In this document: one piece after another, positions 1 through 5,772 of the stretch
Position numbering within the stretch: position 1 is the first letter of the stretch
How the letters are laid out: each line of letters starts with the position of its first letter
Source of the DNA: an uncultured Ruminococcus sp.
Lineage (GTDB): Bacteria > Bacillota > Clostridia > Oscillospirales > CAG-272
Assembly (NCBI GenBank): GCA_902796505.1
Contig: CADBPA010000135.1
Span: forward strand, 1 to 13,435
Reading direction: 5' to 3'
Length of the DNA stretch: 13,435 bases
Program-made: the position numbers and the translations under genes
Notes under the pieces: generated by a model
The model's database searches: none
What the model was told of the DNA's origin: nothing
Seen by the model: only the letters and a program-made list of their open reading frames with translations

Positions 1-1
1 C

Positions 2-802
2 GACGCCGAGCAGGATGCGGTAGACGCCGAAGGGGCGGAAACTGTGCCGCCCGACGAAATTCACGAGCGCGCGGATGACGATCAGCGAGGTGAGATAGGC
101 GACGACCGATCCGACGAGCAGAAGCAGGATCTCTTCCCCGCTCGCGCCGGCGCCGGAAAGCAGATACTTGGCGATCTTCAGCCCGGAGGCGCCGAGCATC
201 ACCGGGAGCGCGAGAAAGAAAGAAAACTCCGCCGCCGACCGCCGATCCATTCCGAGGGCGATGCCGCCGAGAATGGTCGCGCCGGAGCGCGAGGTGCCGG
301 GGATCAGCGAAAGCGATTGAAAAAATCCCACGCCGATCGCGGAGGCCGGCGACAGTCGGTCGGGCGTTTTCGGGGGTTCGGAAGGCTTGGCGCGCGGACG
401 GTCGATCAGGAGAAAGACGACGCCGTAGACGATCAGCGCCGCGGCGACGACGAAAGGCGAAAACAGATAGCGGTCGATCAGGTCGTCGAGCAAAAATCCG
501 AGCAGCGCGGCAGGAAGCGAGGCGAAAAACACCGCTTTCCAGATCCGCTTTGCCGCCTTTTTCTCTTCCGCCCCGTCCTTGCGGAAAAAGGGAAAAAGCT
601 TTTTGCGATAGACCGTCAGCACGGCGAGGACCGCAAAAAACTGGATCACGACCAGAAAAAGCGTCCGGAATCCCTCCGAAACGGCAAGCGGCAAAAAGGC
701 GTCGAAGAGGATCATATGCCCGGTCGAGCTGACCGGAAGCCACTCGGTCACCCCTTCGAGGATACCGAGCAGAACGGCTTTTAAGAATTCCCGGAATGAC
801 AA
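2..802 (-). CDS. uppP: Undecaprenyl-diphosphatase UppP (BacA), 3' end cut by window edge
   Basis: Integral membrane phosphatase that converts undecaprenyl diphosphate to the monophosphate, recycling the lipid carrier for peptidoglycan and other envelope polymers; it also gives low-level bacitracin resistance. Reading the minus strand from 802 gives an open frame of 267 codons to the window edge. Both family signatures are visible: the N-terminal GxxEGxTEWLPVSSTGH motif (about residues 12-28) and PGTSRSGATI near residues 167-176, which carries the catalytic arginine and serine. The rest is hydrophobic, with several membrane segments, and the last visible residues (FGVYRILLGV) match the family C-terminus, so only a few residues should be missing. 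The start is TTG, chosen because AGGAGG at 814-809 lies 6 nt upstream and the EGxTEW motif falls at the usual distance. It follows the U32 gene by 30 bp on the same strand, so co-transcription is likely. Identification is firm; the start is well supported. Confidence 0.95.
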   Translation of the reverse strand, partial: MSFREFLKAVLLGILEGVTEWLPVSSTGHMILFDAFLPLAVSEGFRTLFLVVIQFFAVLAVLTVYRKKLFPFFRKDGAEEKKAAKRIWKAVFFASLPAALLGFLLDDLIDRYLFSPFVVAAALIVYGVVFLLIDRPRAKPSEPPKTPDRLSPASAIGVGFFQSLSLIPGTSRSGATILGGIALGMDRRSAAEFSFFLALPVMLGASGLKIAKYLLSGAGASGEEILLLLVGSVVAYLTSLIVIRALVNFVGRHSFRPFGVYRILLGV

Positions 803-832
803 AACGCACCTCCTCCGGGAGGGCCTCGGAAA

Positions 833-2062
833 TTACTTTGCCCGAAGCATATCCCCTGCCTTGACCGGCCGGGGCATTTTCATCCCGAATTTCATATAAG
901 GATGGCGGGTGTCTTCGATCGGAGCGCCTTCTTCGTCGTAAAGGGCGGTCACGGTCATCGGCTCTCCGGTCCTGCCGGGAGAAAGAAGCTCCACCTCGTC
1001 TCCGAGGCACATTTTGTTGCGCTGCTCCATCGTAGCGATCCCCGTCAGAGGATCATATGCGAGAACGGCGGCAAGATATGCCTTTTCTTTAATATATCCG
1101 ATCTCGGAGACGGTATTCGCCTCGCCGCGCGGATCGCCGAAATAAAAACCGGTCGCGTAGGCGCGGTGGGTGACGCTGTTCAGCTCGTCGAGCCAGCGCG
1201 GATCGTAGCGGTATTCGCCCGAAAAATAGGAATCGAGCGCCATTTTATAGGCGTTGGTGACGGCGGCGGTATAGTACGCCGACTTCATGCGCCCTTCGAT
1301 CTTGAAGGAATCGATCCCGGCTTCGACCAGTTCGGGGATATGCCCGATCAGGCAGGTATCGCGGCTGGACATAATGAAGGTCTCGCCGTTCACCTCTTCG
1401 ATCGGCATCGGAAGCTCCGGGCGCTTCTCTTCGGTGATCTCATAGCCGCGGATGGTATAATTCCAGCGGCAGGGCTGGGCGCACATACCGCGGTTGCCGT
1501 CTCTGCCGACGATATGCTCGGAGAGCAGGCATCTGCCGCTGTAGGAGACGCACATCGAGCCGTGAACGAAGCATTCGATCTCCAGATCCTCCGGGATCGC
1601 GGCGCGGATGCTGCGGATCTCCCGAAGCGTCAGTTCCCTCGCCATCACGATACGGCTCGCGCCGAGTTTTTGCCATGCGAGGCAGTCCTGCGAGGAGACG
1701 GCGCTCGCCTGCGTGGAGATATGGATCGCGACCTGCGGCAGGATCTCGCGCACGAGCATCACCACGCCGATATCCCCGACGATCAGGGCGTCCACCGGGA
1801 TCGTTTTCAGCGAATTCAGATATTCTTTCAGGGCGGCGTATTCGTCCTCGTGCGGCATGGTATTGACCGTCAGATAGACTTTGACTCCGCGCTCGTGCGC
1901 ATAGGCGACGGCGTCGGCGAGTTCTTCCGGCGTAAAATTATCGGCGGCGGAGCGCATACCGAAGGTTTTTCCGGCGAGATAGACGGCGTCCGCGCCGTAC
2001 AGGATCGCGGCGCGCATCTTTTCAAAATTGCCGGCAGGCGAGAGGATTTCAGGTCTTTTCAT
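833..2062 (-). CDS. U32 family protein, TrhP-like tRNA U34 hydroxylation factor
   Basis: 409-residue member of the peptidase U32 family. Characterised relatives (TrhP/YegQ in E. coli, YrrN/YrrO in Bacillus) are needed for prephenate-dependent 5-hydroxyuridine formation at tRNA wobble U34, and older annotation calls them collagenase-like proteases. The N-terminus (RPEILSPAGNFEKM) and a TIM-barrel-like first half are typical. The U32 signature ExFxxGxxCxxxxGxCxxS is complete at residues 163-181 (E163, C171, C178), followed by C194 and C198 in GMCAQPC; these cysteines probably hold an Fe-S cluster. A small beta domain forms the C-terminus. The frame is open 18 codons further upstream, but ATG at 2062 was chosen because it makes a 4-bp ATGA overlap with the stop of the preceding methyltransferase gene and has AGGAAG just upstream. 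Which paralogue (TrhP1 or TrhP2 type) it is cannot be settled here. Confidence 0.9.
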   Translation of the reverse strand: MKRPEILSPAGNFEKMRAAILYGADAVYLAGKTFGMRSAADNFTPEELADAVAYAHERGVKVYLTVNTMPHEDEYAALKEYLNSLKTIPVDALIVGDIGVVMLVREILPQVAIHISTQASAVSSQDCLAWQKLGASRIVMARELTLREIRSIRAAIPEDLEIECFVHGSMCVSYSGRCLLSEHIVGRDGNRGMCAQPCRWNYTIRGYEITEEKRPELPMPIEEVNGETFIMSSRDTCLIGHIPELVEAGIDSFKIEGRMKSAYYTAAVTNAYKMALDSYFSGEYRYDPRWLDELNSVTHRAYATGFYFGDPRGEANTVSEIGYIKEKAYLAAVLAYDPLTGIATMEQRNKMCLGDEVELLSPGRTGEPMTVTALYDEEGAPIEDTRHPYMKFGMKMPRPVKAGDMLRAK

Positions 2063-3159
2063 TCGTTCTTCCTTTCGGGGATACAGATCAGGTCGATCTC
2101 CCACGCCGGCAGACAATAGGCGCGGCGGAGGAGAAAACGGTAAAAAGGGTATTTCCGGGAAAGCGCCAAGGGAATCTTGAAAAGATCGGCGCTTCTGTGA
2201 TAAAGCGAGACGAGCATCTGCGGTCGATCCCGCAGGATCAGGGCTTCGCTGCCTTCCAGCGCCTCGCGCTCGGCGCCCTCCACGTCGTATTTGATCAGGT
2301 CCACCCTGCCGAGCGGAAGGCTGTCGAGCCGCAGGAGGCGGACGGCGCGGTCTTTATGCCGGTAGGAGGCGGAGAGGAGCGAGGAATTGCGGTTTCCGCC
2401 CTCGGAAAAGCTCCCTTCCCCGTTTTCCGAGTACGCCGCGCCCTCCACAGGGAGGATCTTCGGGAGATCCACGCTTTCGGCGTAGGCGGCGAGGCGGGCA
2501 AAGTTTTTGGAATCCGGCTCGACGGCGACGATCTCGCGCAGGGTGTTCCAGCGCAGGACGGCAGAACGGACGGTGTCTCCGCGATACGCCCCGACGTCAA
2601 GATAGCGTTCCGGGGCGTAAAAGTGCGAGAAGATCTCCTCTTCGGGAGAAAACGCCGATAACAGATAGGAAATTCTTCCGGTCAGCCGATAGCGGACGGC
2701 GGCGGCGAACGCCGAGCGGGAGTCCTCGTCGGAGAAAAGCTCGTAGGCGCGGAGGATCTCGCCGTAGTGGGCGTTATAGAAGGCGCGGTCGAAATATTCT
2801 CCGCCGGCGACCGGCATATCCGGCGCGACGAGGTCGTACGCGCGGTCGATCTCTGCGAGCGCCGAGATCACCTCCGGGCGGTTCGAGGCAAAGGACAGAA
2901 CGATCCGGAAATCGGGATAGGTCTCGCGGATCTCGGAGAAGGACTTCACCCGGAAGCCGTGAAAACTGTGGCCGCGCACGAAGCCGTCCGAGGCAAAGAA
3001 ATCCGCGACGCGGATGCCGTATTCCGCAAAGCGCGAAAGCAGTTTGTCCGCGCCGTTGCCCATACCGTAAACGACGATCGGACGGGTTTCGGCGGCAAGG
3101 CTGTCCCAGACGTCCTCGCGGACGGGATATTCCGGCAAAGAAAATTTGCTGTATGGCAT
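2059..3159 (-). CDS. FkbM family SAM-dependent methyltransferase with N-terminal Rossmann-like domain
   Basis: 366-residue protein. Residues about 180-345 form an FkbM-type (Methyltransf_21) class I methyltransferase: motif I is DVGAYRGDT (D188 onward), the acidic end of strand 2 is AVEPDS, and the post-motif segment LIKYDVEGAE contains D292, typical of the family. Relatives O-methylate sugars, polyketides or surface glycans; the substrate here is unknown. Residues about 28-110 look like a separate small Rossmann-like domain, with VVYGMGNGADKLL as nucleotide-binding-like loop, as often found in capsule or polysaccharide-associated methyltransferases. Its stop overlaps the start of the U32 gene (ATGA), so the two are translationally coupled. 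No glycosyltransferases lie nearby, so context gives no substrate. The ribosome binding site upstream of ATG 3159 is weak (GGAAAG/AAAGAG, A-rich), and the promoter must lie in the 72-bp gap shared with the divergent HIT gene. The family call is strong; function is only inferred. Confidence 0.85.
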   Translation of the reverse strand: MPYSKFSLPEYPVREDVWDSLAAETRPIVVYGMGNGADKLLSRFAEYGIRVADFFASDGFVRGHSFHGFRVKSFSEIRETYPDFRIVLSFASNRPEVISALAEIDRAYDLVAPDMPVAGGEYFDRAFYNAHYGEILRAYELFSDEDSRSAFAAAVRYRLTGRISYLLSAFSPEEEIFSHFYAPERYLDVGAYRGDTVRSAVLRWNTLREIVAVEPDSKNFARLAAYAESVDLPKILPVEGAAYSENGEGSFSEGGNRNSSLLSASYRHKDRAVRLLRLDSLPLGRVDLIKYDVEGAEREALEGSEALILRDRPQMLVSLYHRSADLFKIPLALSRKYPFYRFLLRRAYCLPAWEIDLICIPERKNE

Positions 3160-3178
3160 GGATTTTTTCTCTTTCCGC

Positions 3179-3207
3179 TTGAAAAGCGCTGGCGGTTGTG
3201 ATACAAT
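3179..3207 (+). promoter_or_regulatory. Sigma-A promoter of the HIT gene
   Basis: TTGAAA at 3179-3184, a 17-bp spacer, and TACAAT at 3202-3207 with an extended -10 TG at 3199-3200. Transcription should begin near 3214, about 18 nt before the ATG at 3232. The Shine-Dalgarno GAGG at 3221-3224 lies 7 nt before the ATG, so the 5' UTR is short. Confidence 0.8.
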
Positions 3208-3231
3208 AAAGAAAAAACGCGAGGTAAAAAG

Positions 3232-3570
3232 ATGGATTGTTTATTCTGTGCGATCGCAAAGGGCGAGATCCCTTCGACGAAGGTTTATGAGGACGAATTC
3301 TGCTACGCTTTCAAGGACATTCATCCGCAGGCGCCGGTACACACGCTGGTGATCCCGAAGGCGCATATTCCCTCGGCAGACGCCGTTTCGGAAGAAAACA
3401 GCGCGACGGTCGCGCGCATTTTCGAGGCGATCCCGAAGATCGCAAAGCTCGAAGGGCTGAAAAACGGCTACCGGCTGATCTCCAACGTCGGAGAAGACGG
3501 CTGCCAATCGGTAGGGCACCTGCATTTTCATATTCTCGGAGGCAAAAAGCTGCCGGAGCAGATGTCCTGA
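3232..3570 (+). CDS. HIT family (Hint-like) nucleotide-binding hydrolase
   Basis: 112-residue histidine-triad protein of the Hint branch. These small dimeric cytosolic enzymes hydrolyse the P-N bond of nucleoside phosphoramidates such as AMP-lysine; the physiological substrate in bacteria is poorly defined. The signature HxHxHxx is HLHFHIL with H96, H98 and H100, the middle or last histidine acting as nucleophile by family precedent. The N-terminal CLFC (C3, C6) together with H45 in IPKAH resembles the structural zinc site of many bacterial Hint proteins. Length matches the family (about 110-115 residues), so it is complete. It sits alone between a strong promoter and an intrinsic terminator, divergent from the methyltransferase operon and convergent with rplS, so it is probably monocistronic. 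The family is certain; a specific gene name is not justified. Confidence 0.93.
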   Translation: MDCLFCAIAKGEIPSTKVYEDEFCYAFKDIHPQAPVHTLVIPKAHIPSADAVSEENSATVARIFEAIPKIAKLEGLKNGYRLISNVGEDGCQSVGHLHFHILGGKKLPEQMS

Positions 3571-3586
3571 AAAGAAAAACAAGAAG

Positions 3587-3617
3587 AAAAATGACCGCTG
3601 GAAGGCGGTCATTTTTT
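3587..3617. terminator. Bidirectional intrinsic terminator between the HIT gene and rplS
   Basis: Inverted repeat ATGACCGC (3591-3598) / GCGGTCAT (3605-3612) with a 6-nt loop, flanked by an A run (3587-3590) and a T run (3612-3617). It ends the HIT transcript on the plus strand. Read on the minus strand, the A run becomes a U tract, so it can also end the rplS transcript, whose stop codon lies about 28 bp away. Confidence 0.85.
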
Positions 3618-3644
3618 GCGGGTGCGGAAAGCAGATCGTGAAAA

Positions 3645-3986
3645 TCAGATCTTTTCCTTGACTTTTGCCGCTTTTCCGACTCTGTCACGCAGATAGTAGA
3701 GCTTCGCGCGGCGAACCTTCGCGTCGCGAACGACCTCGATCTTGGTTACGTTGGGGGAATGAAGCGGGAAGGTCTTTTCCACGCCGACGCCGTAGGAAAC
3801 GCGCCGGACCGTGAAGGTCTCGGAGACGCCGCCGCCGCGCTTGGCGATAACGGTACCTTCGAAAAGCTGAATTCTCTGCTTCTCACCCTCGGTGATCCGG
3901 ACGTAAACCTTGACGCCGTCACCGATTCCGAACTGCGGGACTTCCGTTTTGAGCTGCTCATTTGTAAAAGCCTGAATCTTATCCAT
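3645..3986 (-). CDS. rplS: 50S ribosomal protein L19
   Basis: 113-residue L19, a component of the large ribosomal subunit at the 30S/50S interface near bridges B6 and B8. Length and sequence fit the family throughout: F-GDGVKVYVRI early, QLFEGTVIAKRGGGVSETFT in the middle, the GVGVEKTFPLHSPNV segment, and a basic C-terminus AKLYYLRDRVGKAAK. The start ATG at 3986 has AGGAGG 9 nt upstream. Its own consensus promoter lies about 100 bp upstream behind a structured leader, so it is expressed separately from the two membrane-protein genes before it on the same strand. In most Bacillota rplS precedes lepB/rbgA on the same strand. Here it points away from lepB, with two membrane-protein genes between. 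Confidence 0.98.
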   Translation of the reverse strand: MDKIQAFTNEQLKTEVPQFGIGDGVKVYVRITEGEKQRIQLFEGTVIAKRGGGVSETFTVRRVSYGVGVEKTFPLHSPNVTKIEVVRDAKVRRAKLYYLRDRVGKAAKVKEKI

Positions 3987-4081
3987 GATTCAAAACCTCC
4001 TATAACACCGAACATTCATGCAGAGCATTGCAGCGGACTGTTCTGATAATACACCGCGCGAGTCCTGACGGACGCACAGAT
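3987..4081 (-). promoter_or_regulatory. Structured 5' UTR of rplS, candidate L19 leader
   Basis: About 95 nt between the predicted transcription start (near 4081) and the rplS ATG. Two hairpins can be drawn on the minus strand. The first, at 4075-4058, pairs GCG/CGC and TCC/GGA around a GTCA loop. The second, at 4043-4010, closes with GAACA/TGTTC and has an inner TGCA/TGCA helix. The AGGAGG site follows directly. A cis-acting L19 leader that controls rplS is known in Bacillota. Position and length fit, but a match to that RNA family could not be tested, so this is a structural candidate only. Confidence 0.4.
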
Positions 4082-4087
4082 ATAGTT

Positions 4088-4116
4088 ATCATAGCATAAA
4101 CCGGACAAAATGTCAA
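4088..4116 (-). promoter_or_regulatory. Sigma-A promoter of rplS
   Basis: On the minus strand TTGACA (4116-4111), a 17-bp spacer, and TATGAT (4093-4088). This near-perfect housekeeping promoter lies 37 bp beyond the true end of the DUF1461 gene and drives rplS from about 4081. Confidence 0.88.
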
Positions 4117-4153
4117 GCGTTTCCGAAAAGAATTTTTTGAAAAAATGCAAAAA

Positions 4154-4845
4154 TCAGCGGTTTTCTCGCTCCGCCGCTTCCCTGCGCGCCTTTTTGCGGG
4201 CGACGAAGCCGAGTACGACGGCGAGGGCGGCGAGCAGAACGGCGACCGAAATGATGTAGACGGCGCAGACGAGGAAGAACTCCTGCGGCAGGATATTGAT
4301 GACCTGCTCGGTATTCGGATTGAAATGCCAATTCTCTTTTCCGGGAAAACGATCTTGTGGAAAAGATGGAAGAGGCCGCCGAAATCCAGAGCGGCGTAAC
4401 CGCCGACCGCCGCGAGAAAGAGGAGCAGGCCCGCAGCGCCGTAGGAGACCGAGGGAACGCCGAAGAGGCGCGCGCGCCGCAGAACGCCGCGGCGAAGCAG
4501 GATCAGATAGACGATCAGGAAAATTCCGCCCGCGATCAGGAGGATCGCCTGAAGGTGAAACGCCGGAATGCAATCGGCAAAATGCGCCTTCTCGCTTTCG
4601 GTCCAGGCAAGCGAGCCGGTCTTGAATTCGGCGCCGCACCAGAGGAAATCCATCACGTCGTCAAAGGCTTCGCGGATCGTTTCCACGCTGTATCCGCTCG
4701 TTTCGGGGATCTGCAGGGGCCGGATGCAGGCGTAATAGAAAGGACGGAAGGCGCAGGGGACGATCGCCGCGCAGGCGACGAGAAAGAATGGTGTCAGGAT
4801 CCCGGAGAGGATCGAGAAGATCCGATCAATCGGCCGTATTTTCAT
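4154..4845 (-). pseudogene. DUF1461/TIGR01906 family membrane protein, broken by a one-base frameshift
   Basis: Integral membrane protein of unknown function resembling the DUF1461 (TIGR01906) family of Clostridia. The first part (from ATG 4845) holds a membrane segment at about residues 14-34 and two more at about 98-118 and 134-155, then the family-like DFGGLFHLFHKIVFP motif. At 4341-4345 the frame is lost. The expected continuation GKENWHFNPNTEQVINILPQEFF, followed by a last membrane helix and a basic tail, is in the -1 frame and ends at 4154. One missing G in a CCCGGG context (minus strand) explains it; restored, the protein is about 230 residues, the usual family size. As read, translation runs out of frame to 4000, inside the rplS leader. 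Both halves keep normal codon use, so this is either a very recent mutation or a base-calling error. The ATG overlaps the preceding lysoplasmalogenase-like gene by 20 bp and has AAGGAG upstream, so the two form an operon. Confidence 0.75.
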
Positions 4846-5557
4846 AGCGATGAGGCTCCTTTCGGATGGATGAGAGTGAGATCAGCACCTGAGATGGGGT
4901 ATAGAAGAGCCAGATGAGACTGCTGCCGAGGCCGTGCGCGAGATTGGAAAGCCCCACGCAGATATCGCACCCGATGAAGAACAGAAAGCCGATCGCGAGC
5001 AGAAGCGGACGGAATCTTTCCTCCGGCGCGCCGGGGAGCGCGGCGGAAACCGCGTTTTCGACCAGATTGAAGATCAGCTGGACAAAATAGACGGCGACGA
5101 GGGCGTTCAGCAGAGAGAGCAGCCCGAGGAGCGGCAGAAGCGCGATCAGGAGCAGCGGCAGAAGGACGCGCAAAAGAAGAAAGACGCGCGAAAGCTTTTG
5201 CGTCAGGCGGCCTGCAAGGCGGACGCGGACGGCGTAACAGGTCTGCGCGCAGAGGAAGGTGACGAGCCCGAACTCGAAATGATCGCCGCGGACGAGCAGA
5301 AACCAGTCGCTGATCGCGGTAAAGACGAGGCCTGCCGTCAGAAAAGCGGTATCCCGGATCGCACCGGGCTTCCCTGCCGAGGTCAAAAAGCCGGTCGCCG
5401 CGAAGGCGAGGGCAAGAAGGACGGTCGCATACTTGACGGCGGTAGCGTTCCCGATATGCGCGCCTCCCAGGTCGTGCGCGAGAAACAAGCCGTAAAGAAG
5501 GATCTCGGCGAGCAGAAACGCCGGAGTCAGATAGAGAAAGAATTTGTTCGTTTTCAT
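4826..5557 (-). CDS. YhhN/TMEM86-like (lysoplasmalogenase family) membrane protein
   Basis: 243-residue, very hydrophobic protein with about seven or eight predicted membrane helices. It resembles the YhhN/TMEM86 family, some members of which cleave the vinyl-ether bond of lysoplasmalogens. Supporting points are the acidic SDWFLL segment with a charged loop and FGLVTFLCAQTCYA after it (about residues 81-110), a later IGCDICVGLSN, and the terminal WLFYTPSQVLISLSS, which match the spacing of conserved polar residues in that family. Plasmalogens occur in anaerobic Clostridia, so the role is plausible but inferred; a generic membrane-protein annotation is the fallback. ATG 5557 was chosen as start. 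An in-frame TTG at 5575 would put the coding sequence across the -10 element. No Shine-Dalgarno lies before 5557 and the promoter puts +1 on the A of the ATG, so the mRNA may be leaderless. Its end overlaps the DUF1461 gene. Confidence 0.6.
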   Translation of the reverse strand: MKTNKFFLYLTPAFLLAEILLYGLFLAHDLGGAHIGNATAVKYATVLLALAFAATGFLTSAGKPGAIRDTAFLTAGLVFTAISDWFLLVRGDHFEFGLVTFLCAQTCYAVRVRLAGRLTQKLSRVFLLLRVLLPLLLIALLPLLGLLSLLNALVAVYFVQLIFNLVENAVSAALPGAPEERFRPLLLAIGFLFFIGCDICVGLSNLAHGLGSSLIWLFYTPSQVLISLSSIRKEPHRYENTAD

Positions 5558-5563
5558 GAGAAC

Positions 5564-5592
5564 AGTATAGCACAAAGAAACCCGAATGTCAA
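5564..5592 (-). promoter_or_regulatory. Sigma-A promoter directly abutting the lysoplasmalogenase-like gene
   Basis: Minus strand TTGACA (5592-5587), a 17-bp spacer, and TATACT (5569-5564). Only 6 nt separate the -10 box from the ATG at 5557-5555, which places +1 on the start codon itself. It should drive the two-gene membrane-protein operon. Confidence 0.82.
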
Positions 5593-5652
5593 GCGGCGGA
5601 GAATACGGCGGACGGCGTTTTCGGCGAAAGCAAAGTTTTTCTCCGAAAACCC

Positions 5653-5681
5653 TTGTTTTTTTCTTTTATTTATGTTAAAAT
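5653..5681 (+). promoter_or_regulatory. Putative promoter of the lepB operon
   Basis: TTGTTT at 5653-5658, a 17-bp spacer, and TAAAAT at 5676-5681 with an extended TG at 5673-5674, in the most AT-rich part of the divergent gap. An overlapping TATGAT at 5681-5686 is an alternative -10. The 5' UTR would be about 85 nt. Its segment 5724-5731 can pair either with 5737-5741 or, more stably, with 5752-5759 next to the lepB ribosome binding site. Confidence 0.55.
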
Positions 5682-5772
5682 ATGATGAGAAATTTTTTAC
5701 CTTCAGCGAAAAAGAGCCTGCCTGCGGCAAAAAAACGCCGCTCCGCTCCTCTTTGCCGCGGAAAGGATCGTT

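Noticed and set aside
44..784. 246-codon plus-strand frame at the left end
   Set aside because: Highly charged and domainless; the minus strand encodes UppP with both diagnostic motifs.
902..2119. 405-codon plus-strand frame opposite the U32 gene
   Set aside because: The minus strand carries the complete U32 signature; the plus-strand product is low-complexity His/Arg/Asp-rich.
4000..4153. Last 50 or so codons of the continuous minus-strand frame 4845-4000
   Set aside because: They follow the frameshift at about 4343, read through the rplS promoter and leader, and are not protein-like; the true gene end is the stop at 4154.
4336..4350. Programmed -1 frameshifting in the DUF1461 gene
   Set aside because: No X XXY YYZ slippery heptamer in the right phase; a simple one-base deletion explains the pattern better.
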